Below, piece after piece: positions 43,571-52,452 of a DNA stretch of 64,000 nt. The position numbers were made by a program, and so were the translations under genes. How positions within the stretch are numbered: position 1 is the stretch's first letter; every line of letters starts with the position of its first letter. The stretch is taken from contig JAFLZV010000005.1 of NCBI GenBank assembly GCA_029785375.1, forward strand, positions 12,239 to 76,238, written 5' to 3'. Source of the DNA: Nitrososphaerota archaeon (GTDB lineage: Archaea > Thermoproteota > Nitrososphaeria > Nitrososphaerales > Gagatemarchaeaceae). The notes below the pieces were generated by a model. The model was not told the origin of the DNA. It made no database searches and saw only the letters and a program-made list of their open reading frames with translations.

Positions 43571-43706
43571 CGCCTGACTCCAGGTCCCCGTTTAACTTTG
43601 CAGGCTCAAGAGATAGCGGCCACCGCCCGGAGGGCCCCGCGAGGCCATGGATCCGACCAGAGCCCTCAGCCCACGCTAGCGTGAGAGAGCCTAATAGGTC
43701 GCGACC

Positions 43707-45032
43707 CTACGCCTTCGCCGCTACTTTCTCGGCGGAGCCCTTCTGGGTCACCTGTTGGATGATCCCGGCCGCCACCGTCGAACCGGAGTCGCGGAGAGCG
43801 AACCTTCCGAGTTCGGGGAACTCTTTGAAGGTCTCCGCCACGATGGGCCTCAGAGGGGTGATCTTCACGATCGCCGAGTCTCCTGTCTTGAGCGTCTTGG
43901 GCTTCTCCTCGGTGGGCTGGCCTGTCCTCGGGTCGATCTTGGCCACCAGCTCGCTGATGGTTGCGGCCGTCTGGCTCGTCGCGAGGTGCATGACAGGGGT
44001 GTACCCTGCGGCGATGGCTGTCGGATGGAAGACCACGATGATCTGGGCCTGGAACTCCTTGGCGATGGTCGGAGGCGCGTTTGCGGGCCCAAGGACCGAA
44101 CCGCGCTTGAAGTCCCCTTTCGCGACCCCCCTCAGGTTGAACCCGATGTTGTCCCCCGCGGCCGCCTCCTGCATCTGGGTGTGGTGCGTCTCGATGGACT
44201 TTACTTCGGCCGTAAGGCCTTCAGGCATGATGGAAACCGAATCGCCTACCTTCATCTTCCCTGTCTCGACGCGGCCCACCGGGACTGTCCCTACTCCGGT
44301 GATCGTGTACACGTCCTGCACCGGGAGGCGGAGCGGCTTGTCCACCGGCTTCGGCGGCTCGACGAACTCGTCAAGTGCCGCGAGTAAGGTGGGTCCCTTG
44401 TACCAAGGCATGTTGTCGGACGCCTTTATCAGGTTCTCGCCGGTCCAACCTGACACAGGAATGAAGCGTATCTTGGATACGTTGTATCCGACAGTCTTGA
44501 GCAGGTTCTCGATGTCCTGCTTCGCCTCGTTGTAGCGCTGCTCGGAGTACTTCACTGTCTGGTCGTCCATCTTGTTGACGCAGACCACTAGCTGTGACAC
44601 GCCGAGAGTCCTGAGAAGGAACGCGTGTTCCCTGGCCTGCCCCCCGGATGCGAGCGCTGCATCCGCCTCCCCCTTCTTCGCGGAGACGACTAAGACGGCG
44701 GCGTCCGCTTCAGAGGCGCCGGTGATCATGTTCTTGATGAAGTCCTTGTGGCCGGGCGCGTCGATAAGGGTGTAGAAGTACTTCGGGGTCTCGAAACGCT
44801 GGAAGGCGAGGTCGATGGTGACCCCCCGCTCCCTCTCGTCTTTCAGCTCATCCAGCACCCAAGCGTACTTGAAAGAGTCACCGGCGCCGGTCTTCTCTGA
44901 CTCCTTCGCATATTCGTCAATCATCCTCTGGTCGACGGCGCCGAGGTCGAACAGGAAGTGCCCCATGGTCGTGGACTTCCCGTTGTCCACGTGCCCAGTC
45001 ACAATCAGGTTGAGGTGTGGCTTATTCGCCAT
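43707..45032 (-). CDS. tuf: Translation elongation factor EF-1 alpha
   Basis: GTPase that carries aminoacyl-tRNA to the ribosome. GHVDNGKST (near 12-20) is the P-loop, the DAPGHKDFI Walker-B region is near 94, and NKMD near 160 gives guanine specificity. Domains 2 and 3 follow. At 441 aa it is a normal archaeal EF-1 alpha. Here it is a single gene, not next to rps10 or the rps7 operon at 58 kb. A strong TATA element and a short untranslated leader precede it. Confidence 0.97.
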   Translation of the reverse strand: MANKPHLNLIVTGHVDNGKSTTMGHFLFDLGAVDQRMIDEYAKESEKTGAGDSFKYAWVLDELKDERERGVTIDLAFQRFETPKYFYTLIDAPGHKDFIKNMITGASEADAAVLVVSAKKGEADAALASGGQAREHAFLLRTLGVSQLVVCVNKMDDQTVKYSEQRYNEAKQDIENLLKTVGYNVSKIRFIPVSGWTGENLIKASDNMPWYKGPTLLAALDEFVEPPKPVDKPLRLPVQDVYTITGVGTVPVGRVETGKMKVGDSVSIMPEGLTAEVKSIETHHTQMQEAAAGDNIGFNLRGVAKGDFKRGSVLGPANAPPTIAKEFQAQIIVVFHPTAIAAGYTPVMHLATSQTAATISELVAKIDPRTGQPTEEKPKTLKTGDSAIVKITPLRPIVAETFKEFPELGRFALRDSGSTVAAGIIQQVTQKGSAEKVAAKA

Positions 45033-45070
45033 GCTAAATCAGTCCTTACAATGAAAAGACCCTGTTCCAG

Positions 45071-45081
45071 CGTATATAAGC
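45071..45081 (-). promoter_or_regulatory. TATA box of the EF-1 alpha gene
   Basis: CGCTTATATACG on the minus strand is close to the archaeal consensus. Transcription would start near 45050, leaving a roughly 18-nt leader before ATG 45032, with AAGGA in it, so this message is probably not leaderless. Confidence 0.6.
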
Positions 45082-45197
45082 GTAGCGACATGTGAAACGT
45101 CCAAAGGGAGACAAAAACACGAAGTTCCTTTGCCCCTGCCTGTCTCGTTCAGTTTTGACCGGTTACCACAAATAGCATCCCGACCCCTACCACGGGC

Positions 45198-45761
45198 GTG
45201 CGAAGGGTCATCCTCGACACAATCATCTCACTCGACGGTTACTACACGACCCCCAAGAACGAAATTGACTGGTTCGACTTCGACCTTGGGGAGATCGAGT
45301 GGTCGAAGGAGATACTCCGCAGGGTCGACACCATGCTCTATGGACGAGTGACCTACGAGGAGTTCAGCGCCTTCTGGCCCAGAGCCACCCCCTCCTCCGA
45401 CGGGTTTGACCATGAGATAATAGGACAGTTGAACGGGACAAAGAAGTTGGTCTTCTCCCGCACCATCCAGGCCCTGCCCTGGCAGCCTGCAGAAGCCGTG
45501 CGCGAAGACCCCGTCGCAGCAGTCGCCAAACTCAAAGAAGGGACAGGGAAGGACATGGTGGTTGTAGGCAGCGGGACGCTGGTGTCTGCGCTCGTAAAGG
45601 CCAGGCTGGTCGACGAGTACCGCCTCCGCGTCCGCCCGATCATACTCGGAGCAGGGAAACCTGCTTTCATAGACCGCGAGTCCAGGCACAAGCTCGAGCT
45701 CATCGAGGCTAAGACGTTCGGTGATGGAGTAGTCGGCCTCCACTACGAGCCTGCGGACTAG
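45198..45761 (+). CDS. DHFR/RibD-C family reductase
   Basis: Dihydrofolate-reductase-fold NADPH-dependent reductase of the RibD C-terminal type (YwjB/YyaP relatives). MRRVILDTIISLDGYY starts the fold. RRVDTMLYGRVTYEEFSAFWP and a GTGKDMVVVGSGTLVSALVKARLVDEYRL segment are family hallmarks, and FSRTIQ precedes the cofactor loop. At 187 aa the length fits. The physiological substrate is unknown. GTG start. No folate genes are adjacent. Confidence 0.87.
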   Translation: MRRVILDTIISLDGYYTTPKNEIDWFDFDLGEIEWSKEILRRVDTMLYGRVTYEEFSAFWPRATPSSDGFDHEIIGQLNGTKKLVFSRTIQALPWQPAEAVREDPVAAVAKLKEGTGKDMVVVGSGTLVSALVKARLVDEYRLRVRPIILGAGKPAFIDRESRHKLELIEAKTFGDGVVGLHYEPAD

Positions 45762-45953
45762 GTCCGGCCGAATTCGAAAAGCCCGTTCCGCAGACCGGCA
45801 GGGCCTCAACATGCATACCCTGTCGCCGCGCCAGGCCTTCCGCAGGTGGAGGCCGAAGACATCCCCGCCCTGCGGATAGACTTCGGAACGTGATTCATGC
45901 TGCGCCCCGAGATGGAGCGACAGCCTTATTCGCGGTCGGAGAGAGTTAGCATC

Positions 45954-46778
45954 GTGAAAAGGGCGATAGATGCGCACGTACACCTGTCCGAGCGGAAGGA
46001 CGACCTCCTCCGACGCTACGGTGACCTGAATGGTCTGGAGTACACATTGGAGGAGCTCCTTCAGGAGATGCAAAGGCACGGGGTCGCCCAGGGGCTGCTG
46101 CTCAGCCCGCCGACGGCTTCAGGAGGGATCGTCAGCAACGAGGAGGTGCTCTCGCTCTGCCGCCGGAGCGGAGGTACGCTTTCACCGGTGGTGACAGTAG
46201 AGCCGACGGTGAAGGAGGTTAAGGCGGCCCTGAGGCTCGCCGAGGAACACAAGAAGGCGGTGAAGGGGTTCAAGGTGAGGCTAGGATACGTCGACGCCGC
46301 AGCGGACAGTCCGGTGTTCGCGGACCTGTACGATTACGCGGAAGCCGAGGGCGTCCCCGTCCTCTTCCACACGGGAGACACGGCGACCCGCGACGGAGAC
46401 CTGACAAGGTCACATCCGCTCGTCCTCGACTCCCTCGCCAACAAGAGGGAGAGCCTTACTATAGTCATCTGCCACTTCGGGAACCCATGGATGCAGGACA
46501 CGGCGGAGCTGATTTACAAGCACCCGAACGTCTACGCCGACATCTCAGGGCTCACAACCGGTGGAGGTCCCTACCGCAAGGAGCTTACGGGACTGCTTGC
46601 CACGAAGCTCAGTGAGGCGGTGTACTACGCCGGCGGAGGGGAGAAAATACTCTTCGGGACAGACTATCCGGTGACGCGGCACATGGAAGCACTCGAGATA
46701 GTGAGGATGATGGACGTGGACGATTCAGACAAAGAGAAGATACTGTGCCGGAACGCCGAAGGTGTCTTCCGTCTATGA
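45954..46778 (+). CDS. Amidohydrolase family 2 metal-dependent hydrolase
   Basis: TIM-barrel amidohydrolase (ACMSD/DHA decarboxylase-like subgroup). The N-terminal DAHVHL motif (near 5-10) and later FHTGD, VICHFGNPW and FGTDYPV supply metal ligands and the catalytic Asp. Substrate and reaction (hydrolysis or decarboxylation) are open. The ORF track starts at 45897; I prefer GTG 45954 because CCTTATTCG lies about 27 nt upstream. At 274 aa the length is normal. The following GNAT gene overlaps by 4 nt. Confidence 0.85.
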   Translation: MKRAIDAHVHLSERKDDLLRRYGDLNGLEYTLEELLQEMQRHGVAQGLLLSPPTASGGIVSNEEVLSLCRRSGGTLSPVVTVEPTVKEVKAALRLAEEHKKAVKGFKVRLGYVDAAADSPVFADLYDYAEAEGVPVLFHTGDTATRDGDLTRSHPLVLDSLANKRESLTIVICHFGNPWMQDTAELIYKHPNVYADISGLTTGGGPYRKELTGLLATKLSEAVYYAGGGEKILFGTDYPVTRHMEALEIVRMMDVDDSDKEKILCRNAEGVFRL

Positions 46779-47263
46779 GCAGGGGGGAAGCGGTCGAGAT
46801 AGTCGAAGTGCCCGACGGGTCGAGGGGCGGCCTCGAGTTCATCCTGGACGAGAGCTTCGAGGGGCTCTACCTTAGGCACGCGAAGAGGATGCTGAAGGAG
46901 ATAGGGGTGGTCAGGGCCGCGAGATCTCTCGGAGGCCCGGTCGGGGTGATAATGGTGAAGGGCCTGGAGGAGAAGACCGGGTATGTCTATTACGTCGCCG
47001 TAGCAAGGACGCACAGGAGGAAGGGGCTGGCGGCGCTTCTTCTCAAGGACGCTCTAGAGAAGTTCAAAGCGGATGGGCTGGAGGACGTCTACGCCAGCGT
47101 CGAAGAGGATAACGTCCCCTCGACGAGGCTCTTCCTATCTCATGGGTTCGCCCGGGCCAGCTTCGCCGAAGTGGCGAAACGGTTCGGGATGCTGCGTGCG
47201 GTGAATATGTACCGCGTGATGATGGTGGTCCCCGGCGAGATTCTCCTTCACAAGAGCATCTAG
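46775..47263 (+). CDS. GNAT family acetyltransferase
   Basis: GNAT fold with VYYVAVARTHRRKGLAALLLKDAL as the acetyl-CoA loop (near 71-94) and YASVEEDNVPSTRLFLSHGF near 115. It starts at ATG 46775 overlapping the amidohydrolase stop as ATGA, so the pair is co-translated; the ORF track start at 46745 lies inside that gene. The substrate is unknown, but the pairing suggests a product of the amidohydrolase. 162 aa. Confidence 0.8.
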   Translation: MSRGEAVEIVEVPDGSRGGLEFILDESFEGLYLRHAKRMLKEIGVVRAARSLGGPVGVIMVKGLEEKTGYVYYVAVARTHRRKGLAALLLKDALEKFKADGLEDVYASVEEDNVPSTRLFLSHGFARASFAEVAKRFGMLRAVNMYRVMMVVPGEILLHKSI

Positions 47264-48146
47264 CAGGTCCTGACGCTGGTCGGAGTTCAGGAGCGAGGGA
47301 CGCGCCCCTGGTTTCCTTATCATAGATCCACCCAGCGGAAGGGCGCAACCCGACCAATGGAGGGTGTTTCCTGAGGGGCTTCTGCCTGGGTCCCACTGCG
47401 CCTGGTCCCCCCCGCCCTGCCTCGTCTTGAAGAACCCCGCGCCTCCCCAGTGGCGCCGTGACATCCTCACACGAGTGAAGCCGTGGGCTTCCAGCGGCAG
47501 GTTCCTGCTGGCCAGCATGGTCCGTGTCGCGTATAGTTCCTGCTTCCTCGACCTGGCTTGCGCGCCCGTCGTCGGGACGGGCAGAGGCCCTCTCTCCACA
47601 GGCTTGAGCCGGGGGATGCCCTGTCCTACGTGGAGATCCATGTCCCCTAAGGGCGGCGGCTGGGTTCAAGCGCCGACGCGATCCATCCCGGGGCTGAAGC
47701 ACCCGGGCCTTCTCACGCTGTTCGATTAGAGATGACGGGACTGGAGCTGAACCCAGGTCCTCCTCGTCGACGTTCGCCCGAGGGGACGGGCCCTTCAACA
47801 GCTAGAATCCGCATCGGCCCACGACGTCATACAGAGCCGTTGAACTGTCCCAGCGGGTCCGCGCGCGACGGCTCATGGGTCTCCGAGCTCTGAATCTGGA
47901 AACATAGAGACCGCCAATGCCGGCGTGGTGGAGGCACGCGTAGTCAGGAGCACATGGGTAGCAGCGTCGACCCGGCATCGCCAACGGGTTTGGCACGGGC
48001 TTCCTTTCGAAGGCCGGGTCGGAGATCTGCGGGAGGCCCATGGTCCGGCAGCAATCTCGGCTGGTCCGTCGAGGCCATAGGAGGACACGGGCAAGGCAAC
48101 CCCTGCCAGTGAGCTCGGCGCAGGCATAGCCGCTGTCTGGGAAACG
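47264..48146. other. Long gap without a credible gene
   Basis: Several ORFs of 60-240 codons cross this 0.88 kb on both strands, but they overlap one another, show no family pattern and are rich in Arg, Pro and Gly as expected of chance frames. A T-arm-like hairpin at 47732-47752 lacks the invariant A58 and has no tRNA around it. The stretch may be decayed genes; the neighbouring P1B-ATPase remnant shows decay occurs here. Confidence 0.4.
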
Positions 48147-48180
48147 ACATATCTACCGCGAATCAGGTCCAGGCGGAGCG

Positions 48181-49416
48181 ATGAAGATAGACGGGCTGGA
48201 TAAGACAGAGTCGGCCATTGACGGCCACGCTAGAGATATGCAGGACTTCTTCGTGGACATGCTCAGGATAAATGCGGTCAACCCGCGGATGGGTGGCCCT
48301 GGTGAAAGGGAGAGGGCCTGGTTCCTGGAGAAGTTCCTGAGGGAGAACGGTTTCGCCGTGGACCGCGTCGATGTAAAGGACGAAGGAGCGCCTGGAGGTG
48401 TCAGGCCAAGCATCTCGGCGAAGATAGAAGGGGAAGACACCGGCCGCAATCTGTGGTATATCTCGCACATGGACACCGTCCCCGAGGGGACCAGGGACCT
48501 CTGGAAGACGGACCCGTTCGAGCCGGTGATTAAAGACGGCAAAGTGTACGCCAGAGGCGCAGAGGACAACGGACAGTCCCTGGTCGCCTCCCTCTTTGCG
48601 CTGCTCGCCCTCAAGGAGACGTGCGCCGAACTGCCATTCAATGTGGGCGTCTGGTTCGTGGCTGACGAGGAGTTCGGCAGTGACTATGGGGTCAAGGCGC
48701 TACTCGGGAAGGAGCTGTTCAGTAAGACCGACCTGGTGGTAGTCCCCGACGCCGGGACGCCTAGGGGTACGGACATAGAGATAGCAGAGAAGGGGCTGCT
48801 GTGGATGAAGCTGACAACCGAGGGGAAGCAGGTCCACGCGAGTCTCCCGAAGAAGGGGCTCAATGCGCACAGGGTGGGGATGGAACTCGCCCTGGAGTTG
48901 GACAGGCTGCTCAACAGGAAGTACGCCAAGAGGGACAGGCTGTATGACTATCCTGTTTCTTCCTTCGAGCCCACGAAGATCGAGCCCAACGTGGGGAACA
49001 TCAACACGATCCCAGGGGAAGACGTGTTCTACTTCGACTGCAGGGTCCTCCCTGAATACGACCTCGGCTCCGTTGTGCGCGACGTGAAGGCCGCTGCCAG
49101 GAAGGTAGGGAGGAAGCACCGGACGAAGATCAAGTTCGAGGAGGTGCAGAAGGAGCCCGCGGGACCGGCGACCGGCAGGGACAGCGACGTCGCCGTCCTT
49201 TTGAAGAGGGCGGTATCTGCCGTGACCGGGGTCAAGCCGAGGTTCACTGGGATAGGCGGGCAGACGGTAGGGAATCTCTTCAGGAAGGACGGGATACCTA
49301 CTGTAGTGTGGAGCACCATCGACGAAGTACCCCATGAGCCCAATGAATATTCGAAGCTCGCCAACCTCGTCAACGACGCGAAGGTCTTCGCGTCAGTCCC
49401 ACTGCTTGCCGTATAG
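48181..49416 (+). CDS. M20 family metallopeptidase (ArgE/DapE/CPG2-like)
   Basis: Zinc-dependent amidase or peptidase. WYISHMDTVPEG (near 97) holds the first metal His and Asp. ARGAEDNGQS gives the bridging Asp, ADEEFGSDYG (near 161) the catalytic Glu pair, and VVPDAG the next ligand. A dimerisation domain sits in the middle and VPHEPNEY near 385 supplies the last His. At 411 aa the length is normal. Substrates could be N-acyl amino acids or dipeptides. ACATATCTA lies about 28 nt upstream of the ATG. Confidence 0.9.
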   Translation: MKIDGLDKTESAIDGHARDMQDFFVDMLRINAVNPRMGGPGERERAWFLEKFLRENGFAVDRVDVKDEGAPGGVRPSISAKIEGEDTGRNLWYISHMDTVPEGTRDLWKTDPFEPVIKDGKVYARGAEDNGQSLVASLFALLALKETCAELPFNVGVWFVADEEFGSDYGVKALLGKELFSKTDLVVVPDAGTPRGTDIEIAEKGLLWMKLTTEGKQVHASLPKKGLNAHRVGMELALELDRLLNRKYAKRDRLYDYPVSSFEPTKIEPNVGNINTIPGEDVFYFDCRVLPEYDLGSVVRDVKAAARKVGRKHRTKIKFEEVQKEPAGPATGRDSDVAVLLKRAVSAVTGVKPRFTGIGGQTVGNLFRKDGIPTVVWSTIDEVPHEPNEYSKLANLVNDAKVFASVPLLAV

Positions 49417-49429
49417 CCCCGAAGCTTCG

Positions 49430-49895
49430 GTCCGGCGTGGACGCAGCTGGCCCCCAGAGCGTCGAGGATCACCGCTACGTCTAAGCCCTCCTGCAGCATC
49501 GCACCTACTGCAGGCCCGGTGTATCCGAGGCTGGCTAGCGTCATCAGGGCAAAGCGCCCCGCCGATCCCGAAGTAGATGCTCTGCTTGGCGACTCGGAGC
49601 ATCCTCTGCCCTGTGCCCACGCCGTCCCCTACTTTGGTCACGTCGTCGACCAGGAAGACCACGTCCGCCGCCTCGGCGGAGTTCCCGGTACCATGGGCCC
49701 CCATGGCCACGCCAACCGTCGCCGTCGCACGGGCGGGTGCGTCGTTTATCCCATCCCCCACCATCGCCGAAGGGCCGTACTCGTCCGTCAGCCTCCTCAC
49801 CTCTTGCACCTTCTGCTCCGGGAGGAGTTCCGCCTAGACCCTCTCTATCCCTGCCTCCCTGCCTATGTCGGAGGCGTGGGACAGTTGGCCGTTCC
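49430..49895 (-). pseudogene. Remnant of a heavy-metal P1B-type ATPase (C-terminal part)
   Basis: The minus strand encodes the C-terminal quarter of a P-type ATPase in pieces. First come IGREAGIERV, an in-frame TAG (49834-49836) and AELLPEQKVQEVRRL. Then follow MVGDGINDAPARATATVGVAMGAHG, with the hinge GDGxND motif, and AKQSIYFGIG. A +1 frame change at about 49545-49555 leads into MTLASLGYTGPAVGAML and LDVAVILDAL, the last membrane helices. The phosphorylation domain (DKTG) and all earlier helices are missing, so the gene is dead. Confidence 0.85.
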
Positions 49896-49930
49896 CCACG
49901 CCTACACCTTCGTCATACTATCTGGTCATA

Positions 49931-50572
49931 ATGCTCGTCGCCCTTGTCCTGCTGAGGGTCTCGAGAAGAGTCTTGGCGAGCCACAGGGGGTCGGCTTTCA
50001 GCATCTCCAGGACCTATGTCTACACCGCGGTGTATGTACTCATAGGCGCGGGTTTCTCCGGGCTTTCCTTCGCCGGGGGCGTCCCGTACCTCCTCGCGCT
50101 CCCGGAGGCGGCCGCAGCCGCCGCGGCCGCGGTCGGCTCTTACCTTTACTCGGACAAGAGGATCGTCTTCTGGAAGGAAGGGGAGGTGCTCTACTTCCGT
50201 GGCGGGGTCATCATCTATCCGGTCTACCTGACAGCACTAGTAGCCAGGCTTGCCCTTGACCTAGCGATCCTAGGGCCGTCCGCATTCAGCCTCTCGTCCG
50301 CCCCCCTGTCCGGGGCCGCACTATGCTCCACCATGGCTACAGACGTGCTGCTGACGTTCGGCGTGGGCCTACTCCTGGGACGGGGGGCAAGGCTGGCGGT
50401 CCGCCATGGGAGGATCTCCGGGGGGAAGAGCAAGCGCAGGTTGCCCGGCCCACCGCGTGAGAGGAGAACGCCGGCCACTTTGTGGATGAAATCAGGGAGC
50501 GCGAGCCGGGTCGAGCCCCGCTCAACGCTCTGTGCCCTATCACTTAGCTCGATGATAGGTAGCTCCAGGTGA
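49931..50572 (+). CDS. Membrane protein, DUF1453/CcdC-like
   Basis: Four to five hydrophobic segments in the first 160 residues. The central region SDKRIVFWKEGEVLYFRGGVIIYPVYLTALVARLALD resembles the DUF1453 (CcdC) family, where an FW-type loop precedes a membrane helix. An Ala-run (AAAAAAAAVG) lies in the third segment. The last 45 residues are basic and low in hydrophobics and may be an overrun of the frame. The ATG at 49931 is chosen; the track start at 49865 lies in the P1B-ATPase remnant. The function is unknown. Confidence 0.6.
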   Translation: MLVALVLLRVSRRVLASHRGSAFSISRTYVYTAVYVLIGAGFSGLSFAGGVPYLLALPEAAAAAAAAVGSYLYSDKRIVFWKEGEVLYFRGGVIIYPVYLTALVARLALDLAILGPSAFSLSSAPLSGAALCSTMATDVLLTFGVGLLLGRGARLAVRHGRISGGKSKRRLPGPPRERRTPATLWMKSGSASRVEPRSTLCALSLSSMIGSSR

Positions 50573-50750
50573 CGACGCCGACGAGCATCACCAGCGAACC
50601 GGCGAAGCCAGTGATCAGGGCCCCAGCCATGTCAGAGCTCAACCCGAAGGTCTCGATGAACGAGATCACCGGGGCCCTGACGAGCCAGGCGAAGAAGCCC
50701 AGGGCGTAACCTACGAGCCAGAATGCCAGCAGGATGAGTTTTCTACCCAT
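50544..50750 (-). CDS. Small two-helix membrane protein
   Basis: A 68-aa protein with two hydrophobic helices (about 5-25 and 41-64) joined by a short loop ISFIETFGLSSDMAG. No family is recognised. ATG start with a CGATTTACC element about 33 nt upstream. It converges with the DUF1453-like gene and overlaps its last codons. Confidence 0.6.
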   Translation of the reverse strand: MGRKLILLAFWLVGYALGFFAWLVRAPVISFIETFGLSSDMAGALITGFAGSLVMLVGVVTWSYLSSS

Positions 50751-50829
50751 GCTGTTTCGACAAATGGTAGAGGCCCTGATTCGGTAAATCGGGCGGGGAC
50801 AGGATTCCTTTACGGCTTGGTTGAATAGT

Positions 50830-50979
50830 TTACAGCAGGACCCCGAGGGCTGACAGGGCGTAGACGGTCAGGAAGCTGCTCGCCCCTCCCAGGAGCACCA
50901 GAAGCACCCCCTCGACGAGGACCCTCTTCTCTTGCCTGTACTCGTCATTGACGCAGACGGTCAACAGACCGCCGAACAA
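50830..50979 (-). CDS. Possible 49-aa membrane peptide
   Basis: The minus frame from TTG 50979 to TAA reads LFGGLLTVCVNDEYRQEK, then a long hydrophobic stretch LVEGVLLVLLGGASSFLTVY. A charged cytosolic loop between hydrophobic ends is protein-like, and it follows the orientation of the neighbouring small membrane gene. No start signal or family supports it firmly. Confidence 0.3.
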   Translation of the reverse strand: MFGGLLTVCVNDEYRQEKRVLVEGVLLVLLGGASSFLTVYALSALGVLL

Positions 50980-51278
50980 CGACCCTGGTTGTGGAGGCAA
51001 GCAGAGCTCCCAACGGCGCTTCAGGCTAGTTAACGGTTGCGGAGGGGGGGTCCATAGCGGTGGCGAGGGGACCCCAAGCAGGGGACCCCCAGGGGGCTCG
51101 TCTTTGCCCGACTTCTACGTGCCCGATGTTATGCAGGCACTAGCTCTTGGCATAGACCATGACCCAAGCCTCGTCGTCGTGGCTGCAGAGGTCCCATTGA
51201 AATGAGGGCGACACCTGGGTCAACCGCGTTCCATCCTCGCATCCTTTCATGTCCTGAGCCCGGCTTGGATATCGTGTT
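50980..51278. other. Gap with a doubtful mini-ORF
   Basis: Nothing convincing is encoded. A 36-codon minus ORF (ATG 51250 to TAG 51140, starting MKGCEDGTRLTQ) has a CGATATCC element about 20-25 nt upstream but no recognisable family. A run of seven G and repeated GGGGACCCC-type blocks near 51045-51095 can form hairpins. Confidence 0.3.
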
Positions 51279-51419
51279 CTAGTGGAAGCGGGCCCGAAGG
51301 AGCCGGACCGCGTTCAGGGCCCTGAGCCCCTCGCCGTTGTCGTCAACGGGGTGGACGGATTCTTCGATTGCGCGTTTCCGCGCCAGGTCCCCTGCGACGG
51401 TGCAGCGAAGATGATTTTC

Positions 51420-52415
51420 TCATGCCGGTTCCCACTCTCCGATTCGCTTCAGCACGGTCAGAGCTCTGAGGGTAATCATCTTGCTGGGCTTTCCGACCTC
51501 CTCCAGGGAGAAGGGGACGGCCGCCTGCTTCGGGTGACTCTTGTTCCAGAGCCCCTGCGGGCTCTCGGGGTCAGGGTTGACAGCATCCAGTATCCACCTG
51601 CCGTCAGACCTGCGTTTCTTCCTCAGCAGGGAAAGCGCGTAGCCCATCCTCCTGTCATCGGTGTAGCCGAGTGCGGTCAGGAAGTCTAGTCCTACGAGCA
51701 TGTCGTAGTAGTAGTGCGCCGGGTAGTGGAACCGATGCCACGGCTCGTAGCGTTCACCCTGGACGTGCAGCTCCCGCTGCAGGAAGAATTCGGCCCCCTT
51801 CCCGACGGCATCCTCCATCCTCCTTGTCCACTTCTGTCGCGGGTAGACCGCGAACGCACTGAGGGGCTCCCAGGAGTCCAGGTTGCGCCCCCGTCCGCCT
51901 TCCCCGTAGTTGAAGCACGACCATCCTCCGAGCGAAGCCTGGCTTTTCACGAACCACTCGAAGGCGCCCTTCACCTTGGGATGGTCTGAGTAGCCGAACT
52001 TAACCAGCGCTCTCGCGGTGTTTCCGGTGGTGCAGAGGTGGCCGTGTTTCGCGCCCCCCGTCCCGGAACCAACGAAGCCGCCGTCCTTCGCCGCGAACCG
52101 GTCTATCCACAACTGGCACGCTTTCTCGATCCTCGGGTCGGCCTTCGTAACCCCCAGGTCTGAGAGTACCAAGAGCATCCAGTTTGTGGACATGTACTTC
52201 GGATAATAGAGGCTCTGTTCACCCTCCCAGTGGCCCTTCGGTTTCTGCTCCTCAAGTATCGCCTTGGCCCAACCGAGCTCAGGGATCGCGGCCCGGGCGG
52301 CCTCGACCTCAGGGTCACCCTCTGGCCTTCCAAGCAGCTCGCTGAGGGCGAGATACCGCACCGACGGCTGGTTCTCCTCAAGGAGCCAACCAATCACGGA
52401 GCCGGGAGGGGTCAT
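51420..52415 (-). CDS. Terpenoid-cyclase/prenyltransferase alpha-alpha-toroid protein
   Basis: Repeated helical pairs with aromatic and Gly-rich turns (QSLYYPKYMSTNWMLLVLSDLG, AAKDGGFVGSG, GGWSCFNYGEGGRG, DGRWILDAVNP) give the toroid fold of squalene cyclases and prenyltransferases. The DxDD motif of true cyclases and the zinc-site pattern of prenyltransferases are not evident, so the enzyme activity is unclear. At 331 aa it is a single toroid domain. ATG start with CGATATCAG about 28 nt upstream, lying at the end of the upstream alpha/beta hydrolase gene. The same frame stays open for 46 codons beyond the TGA. Confidence 0.75.
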   Translation of the reverse strand: MTPPGSVIGWLLEENQPSVRYLALSELLGRPEGDPEVEAARAAIPELGWAKAILEEQKPKGHWEGEQSLYYPKYMSTNWMLLVLSDLGVTKADPRIEKACQLWIDRFAAKDGGFVGSGTGGAKHGHLCTTGNTARALVKFGYSDHPKVKGAFEWFVKSQASLGGWSCFNYGEGGRGRNLDSWEPLSAFAVYPRQKWTRRMEDAVGKGAEFFLQRELHVQGERYEPWHRFHYPAHYYYDMLVGLDFLTALGYTDDRRMGYALSLLRKKRRSDGRWILDAVNPDPESPQGLWNKSHPKQAAVPFSLEEVGKPSKMITLRALTVLKRIGEWEPA

Positions 52416-52452
52416 ACATTCACGCGCCCAGGGCCGCCCTGATATCGGCTCC

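Noticed and set aside
47720-47765. T-arm-like hairpin suggesting a tRNA on the minus strand
   Set aside because: The loop TTCAGCT has G where A58 is invariant, and no acceptor, D-arm or anticodon arm fits around it.
49393-49809. 138-codon ORF as an intact metal-transport gene
   Set aside because: It covers only the hinge region of a P1B-ATPase and then runs out of frame; treated as a pseudogene.
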